Below are positions 49,899-57,167 of a stretch of 64,000 bases of DNA, one piece after another (positions within the stretch are counted from its first letter, which is position 1; every line of letters starts with the position of its first letter). Made by a program: the position numbers and the translations under genes. The stretch comes from Clostridiales bacterium (GTDB lineage: Bacteria > Bacillota > Clostridia > Oscillospirales > Oscillospiraceae), in NCBI GenBank assembly GCA_022785125.1, contig JALFRA010000021.1, positions 1 to 64,000 of the forward strand, written 5' to 3'. The notes below the pieces were generated by a model. That model was not told the DNA's origin and did no database searches. It saw nothing but the letters and a program-made list of their open reading frames with translations.

Positions 49899-51463
49899 TT
49901 GCCGGCACCCCCTTTCATCATGGGCTCAAGGAAGGGGTTGAAGTACCCGGCTGCCTTGGTCACAACGCCGTCCAGGCCCTTGCCGCCGTCGCGAGGACGC
50001 TTGATGTCGGCAAAGATGCCCCGCTCCAGGGTCTCGAAAATACCCAGCTGCTCGATCTGGCCCAGCAGGTCGGTAGCCTTGTGCAGCACGTCGGCAGCAC
50101 GGTTCTGCATGATGCCGCCGTCCTTGAAGACGATCTCGCTGCCCAGGTCCTGCATGGTGCGGAAGATGTACTGAGCATTCTGGATGGCCAGGAAACGGTC
50201 GGACAGGAAGGGAGTGTGGATAGCCTCGGTCATCATACCCAGCAGGTGGATCTTCTGCTGAGTCAGGATGGTCACCATGTTGAACAGGGCGTCCTGAACG
50301 TGGCCGCGGAAGATGTTGCCGGTCATGAACTTGGTGGGAGGCATATACTTCAGAGGAGCGTTGGGGAAGATCTCCCGGGCCATCTCGGCCTGGGCCAACT
50401 CATACAGGAAGCCGTTCTCCACGTCGGGGTCGATCTCGAAGGCGTGACCCAGACCCATCTGCTCCTCGGGCAGGCCGGCCCGCAGGGCGAAAGCCTCGTT
50501 GAGGAACTGGGAGGCCAGCACGGTGTGAGCCTCTTCCACGGCGTCGGCGGTAGTCAGGTAGTTGTCCTCACCGGTGTTGATGACCACGCCGGCATAGGCG
50601 TTGATGGCTCGGGAGAAGGACTGGTCCACCAGGGTACGCTGCATATTGATGTCGCGGAACAGAATGCCGTACAGAGCGTCGTTCAGCATCACGTCCAGAC
50701 CCTCGAAGGCGCCCATGGCGGCGATCTCGGGCATACACAGGCCGGAGCAGTAGTTACACACACGGATGTAACGGCCCAGCTCCTCGCCCACCTTATCCAT
50801 AGCCTCGCGCATCAGGCGGAAGTTCTCCTGGGTGGCGTAGGTGCCGCCGAAGCCCTCGGTGGTGGCGCCGTAAGGCACATAGTCCAGCAGGGACTGGCCG
50901 GTGGTACGGATCACGGCGATGACGTCGGCGCCCTGGCGGGCGGCGGCGGTAGCCTGCACAACGTCCTCATAGATGTTGCCGGTGGCCACGATCAGGTAGA
51001 TCCAGGGACCCTGCTTCTCGCCGCCGTGGGTGGCGATGAAGTCCTCGCGGCGCTTGCGGCGGGCGCGGATCTTGGCCAAGCTGGCCTCCACGATGGGGTC
51101 CAGAGCGGCGTGGATCTCGGTCTCGCTGTGAGTGGGCAGAGCGGTCAGCTCCAGCTCGTCCTTGGCAACAGCCTCGGCGATGGCCTGGGGGTCCTTGCCG
51201 GTCTCCACCATGGCGTTGCCGATCCAAAAGGCCACGCCCTGGGGCAGAGCGCCCTTATCCATCAGATGGTCCACCACCACGTTGGGCAGGGGCACGTCAG
51301 CGGCGTCCACACCGTCGATGCCCAGCAGGCGGCAGATGGTACGCTCCACGGCCACGGTGGTGCAGCCGTCGATGAAACGCTGGGTGTCGTCCGCAACCCG
51401 GGAAGCGTGGGCACGGGCCTGTTCCACCAGCTTAAAATCAAGATTCAGCTTGGATTCCAACAT
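49895..51463 (-). CDS. kamD: Lysine 5,6-aminomutase, alpha subunit KamD
   Basis: 522 residues, the size of the large (TIM-barrel) subunit. It carries the catalytic barrel that binds substrate and the reactive end of PLP and adenosylcobalamin. Characteristic segments: YLIVATGNIYEDVVQATAAA (about 175), RTTGQSLLDYVPYGATTEGF (about 208), VCNYCSGLCMPEIAAMGAFE (about 256) and PPTKFMTGNIFRGHVQDALF (about 378). Overlaps kamE by four bases; 83 bases after kamA, with a strong hairpin between. The ribosome site (GGAAGTG) is weaker than others in the operon. Confidence 0.95.
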   Translation of the reverse strand: MLESKLNLDFKLVEQARAHASRVADDTQRFIDGCTTVAVERTICRLLGIDGVDAADVPLPNVVVDHLMDKGALPQGVAFWIGNAMVETGKDPQAIAEAVAKDELELTALPTHSETEIHAALDPIVEASLAKIRARRKRREDFIATHGGEKQGPWIYLIVATGNIYEDVVQATAAARQGADVIAVIRTTGQSLLDYVPYGATTEGFGGTYATQENFRLMREAMDKVGEELGRYIRVCNYCSGLCMPEIAAMGAFEGLDVMLNDALYGILFRDINMQRTLVDQSFSRAINAYAGVVINTGEDNYLTTADAVEEAHTVLASQFLNEAFALRAGLPEEQMGLGHAFEIDPDVENGFLYELAQAEMAREIFPNAPLKYMPPTKFMTGNIFRGHVQDALFNMVTILTQQKIHLLGMMTEAIHTPFLSDRFLAIQNAQYIFRTMQDLGSEIVFKDGGIMQNRAADVLHKATDLLGQIEQLGIFETLERGIFADIKRPRDGGKGLDGVVTKAAGYFNPFLEPMMKGGAGK

Positions 51464-51502
51464 CGATCACTTCCATTCTTTGTCAGTTCAAAAACGGGGG
51501 GA

Positions 51503-51533
51503 AGCGGATCGCCGCCGTGGGCGGCGATCCGCT
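51503..51533 (-). terminator. Strong hairpin between kamA and kamD
   Basis: 14-bp perfect stem AGCGGATCGCCGCC / GGCGGCGATCCGCT with a 3-base loop. On the minus strand it is followed by TCCCCCCGTTTTT, a late and interrupted U-run, so it should terminate only in part or protect the kamA message. Its position inside the operon would set a higher level of KamA than of KamDE. Confidence 0.6.
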
Positions 51534-51546
51534 GTCTCCTTTTGGA

Positions 51547-52800
51547 TTACTCCTCGTGATGAGAACGCTTGTGGCGCTCCAGGCCGGCGGGCTCCATGGA
51601 CAGAGCCTGGCCGCGCTCCAGACCGGCCACACCCATGAGCTCCTTCTTCTTCTTGCCGGTGCAGTAGTCGCACTGACAATCGGTGTAGTGCTCGGGCTCG
51701 GTGTAAGTGGTGATAACACCCTCGTAGTTGCGCAGGATGACCTTCTTGGGGGTCTGGGAGATGACGTACTGAGGCATGACGGGAGTCTTGCCGCCGCCGC
51801 CGGGGGCGTCCACCACGAAGGTGGGCACGCAGTAGCCGGAGGTGTGGCCGCGCAGGCCCTCGATGATCTCGATGCCCTTGCTGACGGGAGTACGGAAGTG
51901 CTCCAGGCCCATGGACAGGTCGCACTGATAGATGTAGTAGGGACGCACGCGGATCTTGACCAGCTCGTTGACCAGCTTCTTCATGGTGTAGACGCAGTCA
52001 TTGATGCCGGCCAGCAGCACGCTCTGGTTACCCAGGGGGATACCGGCGTCGGCCAGACGGGCACAGGCGGCGGCAGCCTCGGGGGTGATCTCGTTGGGAT
52101 GGTTGAAGTGGGTGTTCAGCCAGATGGGGTGATACTTCTTCAGCATATTGCACAGCTCGGGGGTGATACGCTGAGGCAGCACCACGGGAGTACGGGAGCC
52201 GATGCGGACGATCTCCACGTGGGGGATCTCGCGCAGCTTGGCAATGATGTACTCCAGACGCTCGTCGCTCACCAGCAGGGCGTCGCCGCCGGACAGCAGC
52301 ACGTCGCGGATCTGGGGAGTGTTGCGGATGTACTCGATGGCCTGATCCACCTGATCCACGGGCAGGCCGGCGTCGTTCTGACCGGCAAAGCGACGGCGGG
52401 TGCAGTGACGGCAGTACATGGAGCACTGGTCGGTGATCAGCAGCAGGCAGCGGTCAGGATAGCGGTGAGTCAGACCGGGAGCGGGGGAGTCCTCATCCTC
52501 GTGCAGGGGGTCCAACAGATCGGCGGCGGACTGATGCAGCTCCTTGCCGGTGGGAACAGCCTGCAGACGGACGGGATCGTTGGGATCGCCGGGCTGGATC
52601 AGGGACAGATAATAAGGAGTGATGGCCATGCGGAGGGTACCCAGGCAGGCTTTCACGCCTTCCTCTTCTTCGGGGGTCAGATCCACATACTTCTTCAGGT
52701 CCTCCAGAGTCTCGATGCGGTTCTTGACTTGCCAGTGCCAGTCGTTCCACTGCTCATCAGTCACATCGGGAAACAGGATCTTACGGCGGGACTCTACCAT
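51547..52800 (-). CDS. kamA: Lysine 2,3-aminomutase KamA
   Basis: 417 residues. Radical-SAM, PLP-dependent enzyme that converts L-lysine to L-beta-lysine, the first step of lysine fermentation. The Fe-S/SAM site is the Cys triad in DQCSMYCRHCTRRRFAG (about 125-141). LSGGDALLVSDERLEYI is the SAM-binding strand (about 170), and the PLP Lys is in VDAPGGGGKTPVMPQY (about 335). C-terminal CQCDYCTG is the zinc-binding pair typical of KamA. Ribosome site AAAGGATG upstream of the ATG. It is separated from kdd by about 430 bases that contain a duplication and a hairpin element. Confidence 0.96.
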   Translation of the reverse strand: MVESRRKILFPDVTDEQWNDWHWQVKNRIETLEDLKKYVDLTPEEEEGVKACLGTLRMAITPYYLSLIQPGDPNDPVRLQAVPTGKELHQSAADLLDPLHEDEDSPAPGLTHRYPDRCLLLITDQCSMYCRHCTRRRFAGQNDAGLPVDQVDQAIEYIRNTPQIRDVLLSGGDALLVSDERLEYIIAKLREIPHVEIVRIGSRTPVVLPQRITPELCNMLKKYHPIWLNTHFNHPNEITPEAAAACARLADAGIPLGNQSVLLAGINDCVYTMKKLVNELVKIRVRPYYIYQCDLSMGLEHFRTPVSKGIEIIEGLRGHTSGYCVPTFVVDAPGGGGKTPVMPQYVISQTPKKVILRNYEGVITTYTEPEHYTDCQCDYCTGKKKKELMGVAGLERGQALSMEPAGLERHKRSHHEE

Positions 52801-53024
52801 AACAAGGTCATCCTTTCTAAATCGGTGTAGGGATGCGCCATCCGCAGGCGTCAGGGACCGGAAACCGGAACGGGGAGAAAGGGTTGGGGAGGAGTGTTTC
52901 TCCGTCGGGACCGGGGCCCGGAATGAGCGGCCGCGGAACGATCACATCAATCAGCTCATCTGTCAACGGGACAGGTAAGACACAGGGTAAACAGGGTATG
53001 ATCTGGAGATCGGTCAAACAGAGG
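52801..53024. other. Spacer between kamA and the duplicated kdd tail
   Basis: No gene. GC-rich with several short palindromes, and GTTGACAGATGAGC on the minus strand is a lone possible -35. I cannot support a promoter here, so kamA would depend on read-through from kce-kdd or on an unseen promoter. Confidence 0.4.
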
Positions 53025-53077
53025 CTTACAGATACTTCTTCTCGAAATAAGCCTTCAGCTGAGGATTCTCACGCAGC
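53025..53077 (-). repeat. 53-base duplication of the 3' end of kdd
   Basis: Identical to 53229-53281, which encodes the last 17 residues of Kdd and its stop (ending ENPQLKAYFEKKYL). The copies are 204 bases apart in direct orientation. The outer copy is a relic downstream of the intact gene, so the duplication did not break kdd. Confidence 0.92.
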
Positions 53078-53110
53078 GCCCCACGCAATGTTCCATTGCG
53101 CGGGGACCCC

Positions 53111-53228
53111 GTGATTTGACATCCTAGGGGCAAATGAATTGCCCCTGCGGGAATGCTGCGCGTTCTGCGCGCCAAAAGGCGCGGCCGGCTGTGCCGGCGT
53201 CCGAGCTGCACAGACAGCTCAGAATCAC
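53111..53228. repeat. Small hairpin-rich element between the two kdd tails
   Basis: Between the copies lies a compact set of hairpins: AGGGGCAA / TTGCCCCT, CGCGCC-AAAA-GGCGCG, GCCGGC-TGT-GCCGGC and GAGCTG / CAGCTC. The ends show an imperfect inverted repeat, GTGATTTGAC against GTGATTCTGAGC. It has the build of a MITE or REP-type non-coding element; no transposase is present. Confidence 0.5.
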
Positions 53229-53229
53229 C

Positions 53230-54270
53230 TTACAGATACTTCTTCTCGAAATAAGCCTTCAGCTGAGGATTCTCACGCAGCTCGGACAGGGTAATCTCGG
53301 CGTGGTCCTTGGTGTAGCCGTTGCCCACGATCATGGTGACGTCCTTGCCGCAGCCCTCGGCGCCCAGGGCAGCCTTGGCAAAATCGGTAGCCATGGAGAA
53401 GAAGTACACCACGCCGTTGTCATGGACGGGCAGGATGGCGGCCATCTCGCAGGCGGGCACGTTCACGATCAGGATGGAGACGTCGTACTCCTTGCCGTTG
53501 TTGACAGCCAGGGACTTCTCCAGAACCTCGGTGGGGTTGGTAGCGGAGCCCACGATAGCGTGGTGGCAGAGGTTCATGCTCTTCAGCAGGTCGGCATCCT
53601 CCTGGCAGATGACCAGGGCAACCACGTTGCCGGTGGGGCCAACGCGCTTCATGGCCTCGTAGCAGCACATCATGCCGCCCTTACCGGCGCCGCCCAGGAT
53701 GAGCACGGAGTCACCGGGCTTCACCAGCTTGGCGGTCTGGGCAGGAGCACCAGCCACGTCCAGAGCAGCCAGGGCCAGCTCCTCGCTCATGTCGTCGGGC
53801 AGCTTGGCATACAGGCCGGACTCAAACAGGATAGCCTGAGCCTCCACGTCCACACGGTCGATTTCGGGGTGGATGGCCTTGATCTTGTTGATCTTCAGGG
53901 GGGTCAGGGACAGGGACACCAGGGAAGCAATCTTGTCGCCCACCTTCAGATCGATCTTGCCCTGCAGGTCCTCACCGATCTCACGGACGGTGCCGATGAA
54001 CATACCGCCGGAACCGGTGACGGGGTTCTGCATCTTGCCGCGCTCGCCCACGATGTCCAGGATCATCTGCTCAGTGCGGGCCAGGTCCTTCTCACAGGCC
54101 TCATAGATCTGAGTGAAGGAAGCGGAGTCGATGTTCAGAGCGGTCACGTCGCACAGGATCTCATTGGACCAGCACTCCATGGTGTTGTCAATCTTCTTGG
54201 CGGCCTGGGTCAGCAGTCCCTGGGGCTCGATGACGCGATGAGTGCCGTACTTGTTGCCTTTCTTCTGCAT
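53230..54270 (-). CDS. kdd: L-erythro-3,5-diaminohexanoate dehydrogenase Kdd
   Basis: 346 residues from ATG 54270, which has CAGGAGG upstream; a longer start at 54291 has none. It deaminates and oxidises 3,5-diaminohexanoate to 5-amino-3-oxohexanoate with NAD(P)+. The MDR-type fold shows the nucleotide loop VLILGGAGKGGMMCCYEAMK (about 165-185). There is also GTHRVIEPQGLLTQAAKKID near the N-terminus and the family segment NEILCDVTALNIDSASFTQI (about 40). Second gene of the riboswitch-led operon, 79 bases after kce. Its last 17 codons are duplicated downstream. Confidence 0.93.
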   Translation of the reverse strand: MQKKGNKYGTHRVIEPQGLLTQAAKKIDNTMECWSNEILCDVTALNIDSASFTQIYEACEKDLARTEQMILDIVGERGKMQNPVTGSGGMFIGTVREIGEDLQGKIDLKVGDKIASLVSLSLTPLKINKIKAIHPEIDRVDVEAQAILFESGLYAKLPDDMSEELALAALDVAGAPAQTAKLVKPGDSVLILGGAGKGGMMCCYEAMKRVGPTGNVVALVICQEDADLLKSMNLCHHAIVGSATNPTEVLEKSLAVNNGKEYDVSILIVNVPACEMAAILPVHDNGVVYFFSMATDFAKAALGAEGCGKDVTMIVGNGYTKDHAEITLSELRENPQLKAYFEKKYL

Positions 54271-54349
54271 AGAAAGTTCCTCCTGTTTCATTTAGTGTTG
54301 GTTTGGGGAGATATATGGTTGGGGAGATAAGTAAAACAAAGGAATGGGA

Positions 54350-55168
54350 TCAGGCCAGAGACAGAATCTTCCGGGCCTCATCGGGGGTGGCGATCTCGCG
54401 GCCCAGCTCCTTGGCCAGACGGACCACCTTGGCCACCAGCTCGCCGTTGGAAGCGGCCTTGTGGCCCTTTTCCAGGTAGATGTTGTCCTCAAAGCCAACG
54501 CGGACGTTGCCGCCCATCACGATACCGGTGGCAACCATGGGCCAGGCGCCCCGGCCGATGCCGGTGACGGTCCAGGTGGAGCCGGCGGGGATCTGCTTCA
54601 CCAGGTAGTCCAGGTTGCCCACAGTGGCGGGGGTGCAGCCGGACACGCCCAGCACGAAGTTGAACTGCATGGGAGCGCCGGGGACCAGACCCTTGTTGGC
54701 CATATTCACGATGGTGTCCAGGTGGCCGATCTCAAAGCACTCGTACTCGGGCTTGATGTTGTTTTCCAGCATCCGCTTGCCGAAAGCCCGCATGGTGGGC
54801 ATATCATTGACGAAGATGTCGTCACCGAAGTTGCAGGTGCCGCAGTCCAGCGTGGCCATCTCGGGGCACAGCTCGGTGGGCTGAAGCCGCTCCTCGGGGG
54901 TCATGCCGGTGGCACCGCCGGTGGAGGGGATCAGGATCACGCCGGGGCAGGCCTCCTTGATGGCGTCCAGAATCACACGGAACCGCTCCCGGTCCTGAGT
55001 GGGGGTGCCGTCATCCTCACGAACGTGGACGTGGATAACGGCGGCGCCCGCGTCAAAGGCGCTCTTGGCCTCACGGACCATTTCCTCCACGGTGTAGGGA
55101 ACAGCGGGGTTATGCTCCTTGGTGACCTCTGCGCCGCAGATGGCCGCGGTGATGATAAGCTTTTCCAT
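54350..55168 (-). CDS. kce: 3-keto-5-aminohexanoate cleavage enzyme Kce
   Basis: 272 residues from ATG 55168, with GAGGAGG close behind the terminator U-run of the leader. It condenses 5-amino-3-oxohexanoate with acetyl-CoA to give acetoacetate and 3-aminobutyryl-CoA. BKACE-family TIM-barrel: metal-binding pair in AAVIHVHVREDDG (about 45-53), PSTGGATGMTPEERL (about 80) and the CoA-end residues TGIGRGAWPMVATGIVMGGN (about 205), where a Glu/Arg network follows (VRVGFEDNIYLEKG). The activity is specific to lysine fermentation when found with kdd. First gene after the riboswitch. Confidence 0.95.
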   Translation of the reverse strand: MEKLIITAAICGAEVTKEHNPAVPYTVEEMVREAKSAFDAGAAVIHVHVREDDGTPTQDRERFRVILDAIKEACPGVILIPSTGGATGMTPEERLQPTELCPEMATLDCGTCNFGDDIFVNDMPTMRAFGKRMLENNIKPEYECFEIGHLDTIVNMANKGLVPGAPMQFNFVLGVSGCTPATVGNLDYLVKQIPAGSTWTVTGIGRGAWPMVATGIVMGGNVRVGFEDNIYLEKGHKAASNGELVAKVVRLAKELGREIATPDEARKILSLA

Positions 55169-55181
55169 GACACGCCTCCTC

Positions 55182-55233
55182 AAAAAATAAAGCTACCCCG
55201 CCGGTAGGAGATGTTGTCCTCCGGCGAGATAGC
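55182..55233 (-). terminator. Leader terminator before kce, containing the second P1-strand copy
   Basis: Minus strand 13-bp stem GCTATCTCGCCGG (55233-55221) / CCGGCGGGGTAGC (55204-55192), two G-U pairs, with an inner AGGA/TCCT helix, then TTTATTTTTT. The 5' arm starts with GCTAT, part of the second copy of CATGAAGCGCTAT (55241-55229). The U-run abuts the GAGGAGG of kce. A U7 run at 55251-55245 has no stem directly before it. Confidence 0.85.
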
Positions 55234-55290
55234 GCTTCATGAACAAAAAAACACTACTCATGTCCGCGGGAGGGGAAACTCTCGTTCAGA

Positions 55291-55464
55291 CACAAATAGC
55301 GCTTCATGTGACTCATGACAATCCGTGAGCACTGGGCCCACGGCTCAGGGGGAGGGCTGTGCGATTCACATCCCCCTTCGGCGGAGCGGACATTCACAGA
55401 ACACATTGGGCTCGCCTGCCCTTATCATTGCTCTGCTACCTTGCACTCCGCGCCTCTATCCATG
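55291..55464 (-). promoter_or_regulatory. Lysine riboswitch (L box) leading the lysine fermentation operon
   Basis: 174 bases, the size of the lysine aptamer. Reading the minus strand: P1 5' strand CATGGATAG, then the conserved AGAGGCGCGG, then AAGGTAGCAG (cf. the conserved AGUAG-type segment). The junction CTCCGCCGAAGGGGG holds GCCGAAG, the family hallmark. CCTGAGCCGTGGGCC and CACGGATTGTCATGAG follow, and the closing GAAGCGCTATTTGTG pairs CTATTTGTG with CATGGATAG. Order and spacing agree with known L boxes. It sits about 20 bases after the predicted transcription start. Because the genes degrade lysine, lysine would be expected to turn them on, unlike the common off-switch. Confidence 0.85.
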
Positions 55465-55489
55465 CGTATTATTCACTTTTGACAAAAAC

Positions 55490-55518
55490 ACTATAACCCA
55501 GTCAATTTGGTTTGTCAA
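55490..55518 (-). promoter_or_regulatory. Consensus sigma-A promoter of the kce-kdd-kamADE operon
   Basis: Minus strand TTGACA (55518-55513), 17-base spacer, TATAGT (55495-55490). Predicted start near 55483, giving a leader of about 315 bases. A perfect palindrome TTACCA-AA-TGGTAA at 55594-55607, upstream, could be an operator. Confidence 0.8.
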
Positions 55519-55623
55519 CTATTTTTTGTGAAATTAGGCTTACAAAATTTTTCTTTGTTACATAGACTTTTGTGCGCTACAGCGGGACAGCAATTACCAA
55601 ATGGTAACCAGAACTGGAAGGGC

Positions 55624-55660
55624 GAAAACTCCGGCAGGCGGCATAAACCGCCTGCCGGAG
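55624..55660 (-). terminator. Terminator of the kamB-kamC transcript
   Basis: 13-bp stem CTCCGGCAGGCGG / CCGCCTGCCGGAG with a 6-base loop, followed by TTTT on the minus strand, a few bases after the kamC stop. Confidence 0.82.
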
Positions 55661-55670
55661 CAGGAAAACA

Positions 55671-57167
55671 TTACAGGTCGGCCTGGAAGAGTTCCATGAG
55701 CGTATCGTCCAGCTTGAGCAGCCGGCATACCCGCAGGGCGTCCCGGGGACAGGGGGCGCCGGGAGGGGCGGGAAGGAGCCGGTAATCCATCCGGCGGGCG
55801 ATCCGCTTGCGGGGATCGTCCCCCTCGTCGCCCTGGATGTCCCGTACCAGACCAGCCACCTGATAGTGGGCGGCGGCCACGTCGGACACCCCGTCGTAGT
55901 GGGTGGTCATGAGTGCCACGCAGTCCAGGCTGCTCAGATGGCGCACCAGAGCCCGGGCCAGGGCTGCACCCTCCTGGGGGTTGGTGCCGCGGGCGAATTC
56001 GTCCAGAGCCACAAAGAAGAACTGGCCGTGGGTTTCCCGCAGAAGCTTGTCCAGCAGGTGGACCTCCTTGCCGAAGGAGGACAGGCCGCCGGCGCCCGGG
56101 CCGCTGTCGGCCAGGATCAGCTCCACCCGGTGGAACAGTGGCAGGGAAGCGGACTGGGCAAAGACAAAGAAGCCGCACTGGCACAGAAGCAGGGAGAGCA
56201 CAGTGGAGCGAAGAGACACAGTCTTGCCGCCCATGTTGGCGCCGGTGATGACGGTGCACCCCGGCTTCAGGTCCAGATCCAGCAGGGTGAACTGCTCGCC
56301 CCGCTCAGCCAGATCCTCCTCTACCTGGGGATGACGTACCCCCCGGAGGGTGATGGATTTGTCGGTGCTGAGGGCGGGCCGCACGCAGTTGTACCGCAGA
56401 GCCAGCTTGGCCTTGGCCACAATGAGATCCAGCCGGCCCAGAGTCTCCATGTTGTCCAGGAAGGCCTGCTTGTAAACCATCAGCTTGCCGGTGAGCATCC
56501 GGCGGACCTCCAGCTCCAGCTTGTCCTCCTCCACCGCAAGGACGCGGCGTTTCTCCATCAGGGGGCCCCGTTTGTCCTCCATGGTCATGCGGATGGCCTT
56601 CTCCAGCTTGGCCTTTTCCGCCCGCAGGGGTGCCAGGTCGTTGTGGTAGGAATTGACAACGGAGAAGGTGGGCAGGCGGCGTCCCTCCGGGTCCATCAGC
56701 CCCAAAGCGTCGGCCAGGGAGGGGAAGGACAGCCCGGCCATGGGGGGCAGGGCGGCGTAGGCCTGGATCAGCTGCTCCAGGGTGACCAGGAAGTGCTTGA
56801 TCTCAAAGAGCTCCACCAGATCGAAGGGGGCGCCGGGGTCCCGGTCGAAGGAGCCGCGGATGTCGTGAAACAGGGGCAGGCAGCGGGTCACACCCCGCAG
56901 GGCAGCGGCGGCGTCCTTGCGCTCGGCTTCGGTCAGCCGTACCGGGCCGCAGCCGCAGCGCTCTGTCTGGGGGGCGGTGGTGCCGGCGTTCCACAGCTCC
57001 ATGGCCAGGGCCACGTTGTCCAGCTCCTCCTCCAGGGCGGCCTCCTCTCCCGGGCCGTACCACCGCAGGGAGCGGGCGGCCGCCTTGCCGAACGGCGACA
57101 TGGGACTCAGCCGGTTCAGTACCCACTGAAACCCTGCGTTTTCCCGCAGTTCATGCGTCAGTTCCAT
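55671..57167 (-). CDS. kamC: MutS-like ATPase KamC, presumed lysine 5,6-aminomutase reactivation subunit
   Basis: 498 residues. The C-terminal third is a MutS-type ABC ATPase: Walker A CTVITGANMGGKTVSLRST (about 315), signature SSFGKEVHLLDKLL (about 370), Walker B FFFVALDEFARGTNPQEGAA (about 390) and a MutS-like ALMTTHYDG switch His. The N-terminal part is helical, with a clamp-like coiled coil (ALRAEKAKLEKAIRMTMEDK), but no mismatch-binding domain. KamB and KamC proteins occur next to kamDE in lysine fermenters and are described as a reactivase for this B12 enzyme. DNA repair is unlikely. It overlaps kamB by 17 bases. Confidence 0.87.
   Translation of the reverse strand: MELTHELRENAGFQWVLNRLSPMSPFGKAAARSLRWYGPGEEAALEEELDNVALAMELWNAGTTAPQTERCGCGPVRLTEAERKDAAAALRGVTRCLPLFHDIRGSFDRDPGAPFDLVELFEIKHFLVTLEQLIQAYAALPPMAGLSFPSLADALGLMDPEGRRLPTFSVVNSYHNDLAPLRAEKAKLEKAIRMTMEDKRGPLMEKRRVLAVEEDKLELEVRRMLTGKLMVYKQAFLDNMETLGRLDLIVAKAKLALRYNCVRPALSTDKSITLRGVRHPQVEEDLAERGEQFTLLDLDLKPGCTVITGANMGGKTVSLRSTVLSLLLCQCGFFVFAQSASLPLFHRVELILADSGPGAGGLSSFGKEVHLLDKLLRETHGQFFFVALDEFARGTNPQEGAALARALVRHLSSLDCVALMTTHYDGVSDVAAAHYQVAGLVRDIQGDEGDDPRKRIARRMDYRLLPAPPGAPCPRDALRVCRLLKLDDTLMELFQADL

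Noticed and set aside
53026-53211. 61-codon leftward ORF ending in the Kdd C-terminus
   Set aside because: It is the duplicated 3' end of kdd joined to the hairpin element. No start signal.
55245-55251. U7 run between the two P1-strand copies as a terminator
   Set aside because: No GC stem ends next to it; the nearest pairing (CATGAAGCG with CGCGGACATG) leaves seven unpaired bases before the U-run.
55168-55670. A sigma-54 (-24/-12) promoter for the lysine operon, suggested by rpoN nearby
   Set aside because: I found no GG-N10-GC pair in a useful place, and a clear sigma-A promoter is present.
55671-57167. DNA mismatch repair MutS
   Set aside because: Only the ATPase and clamp-like part is present, and context with kamB and kamDE points to the KamC family.
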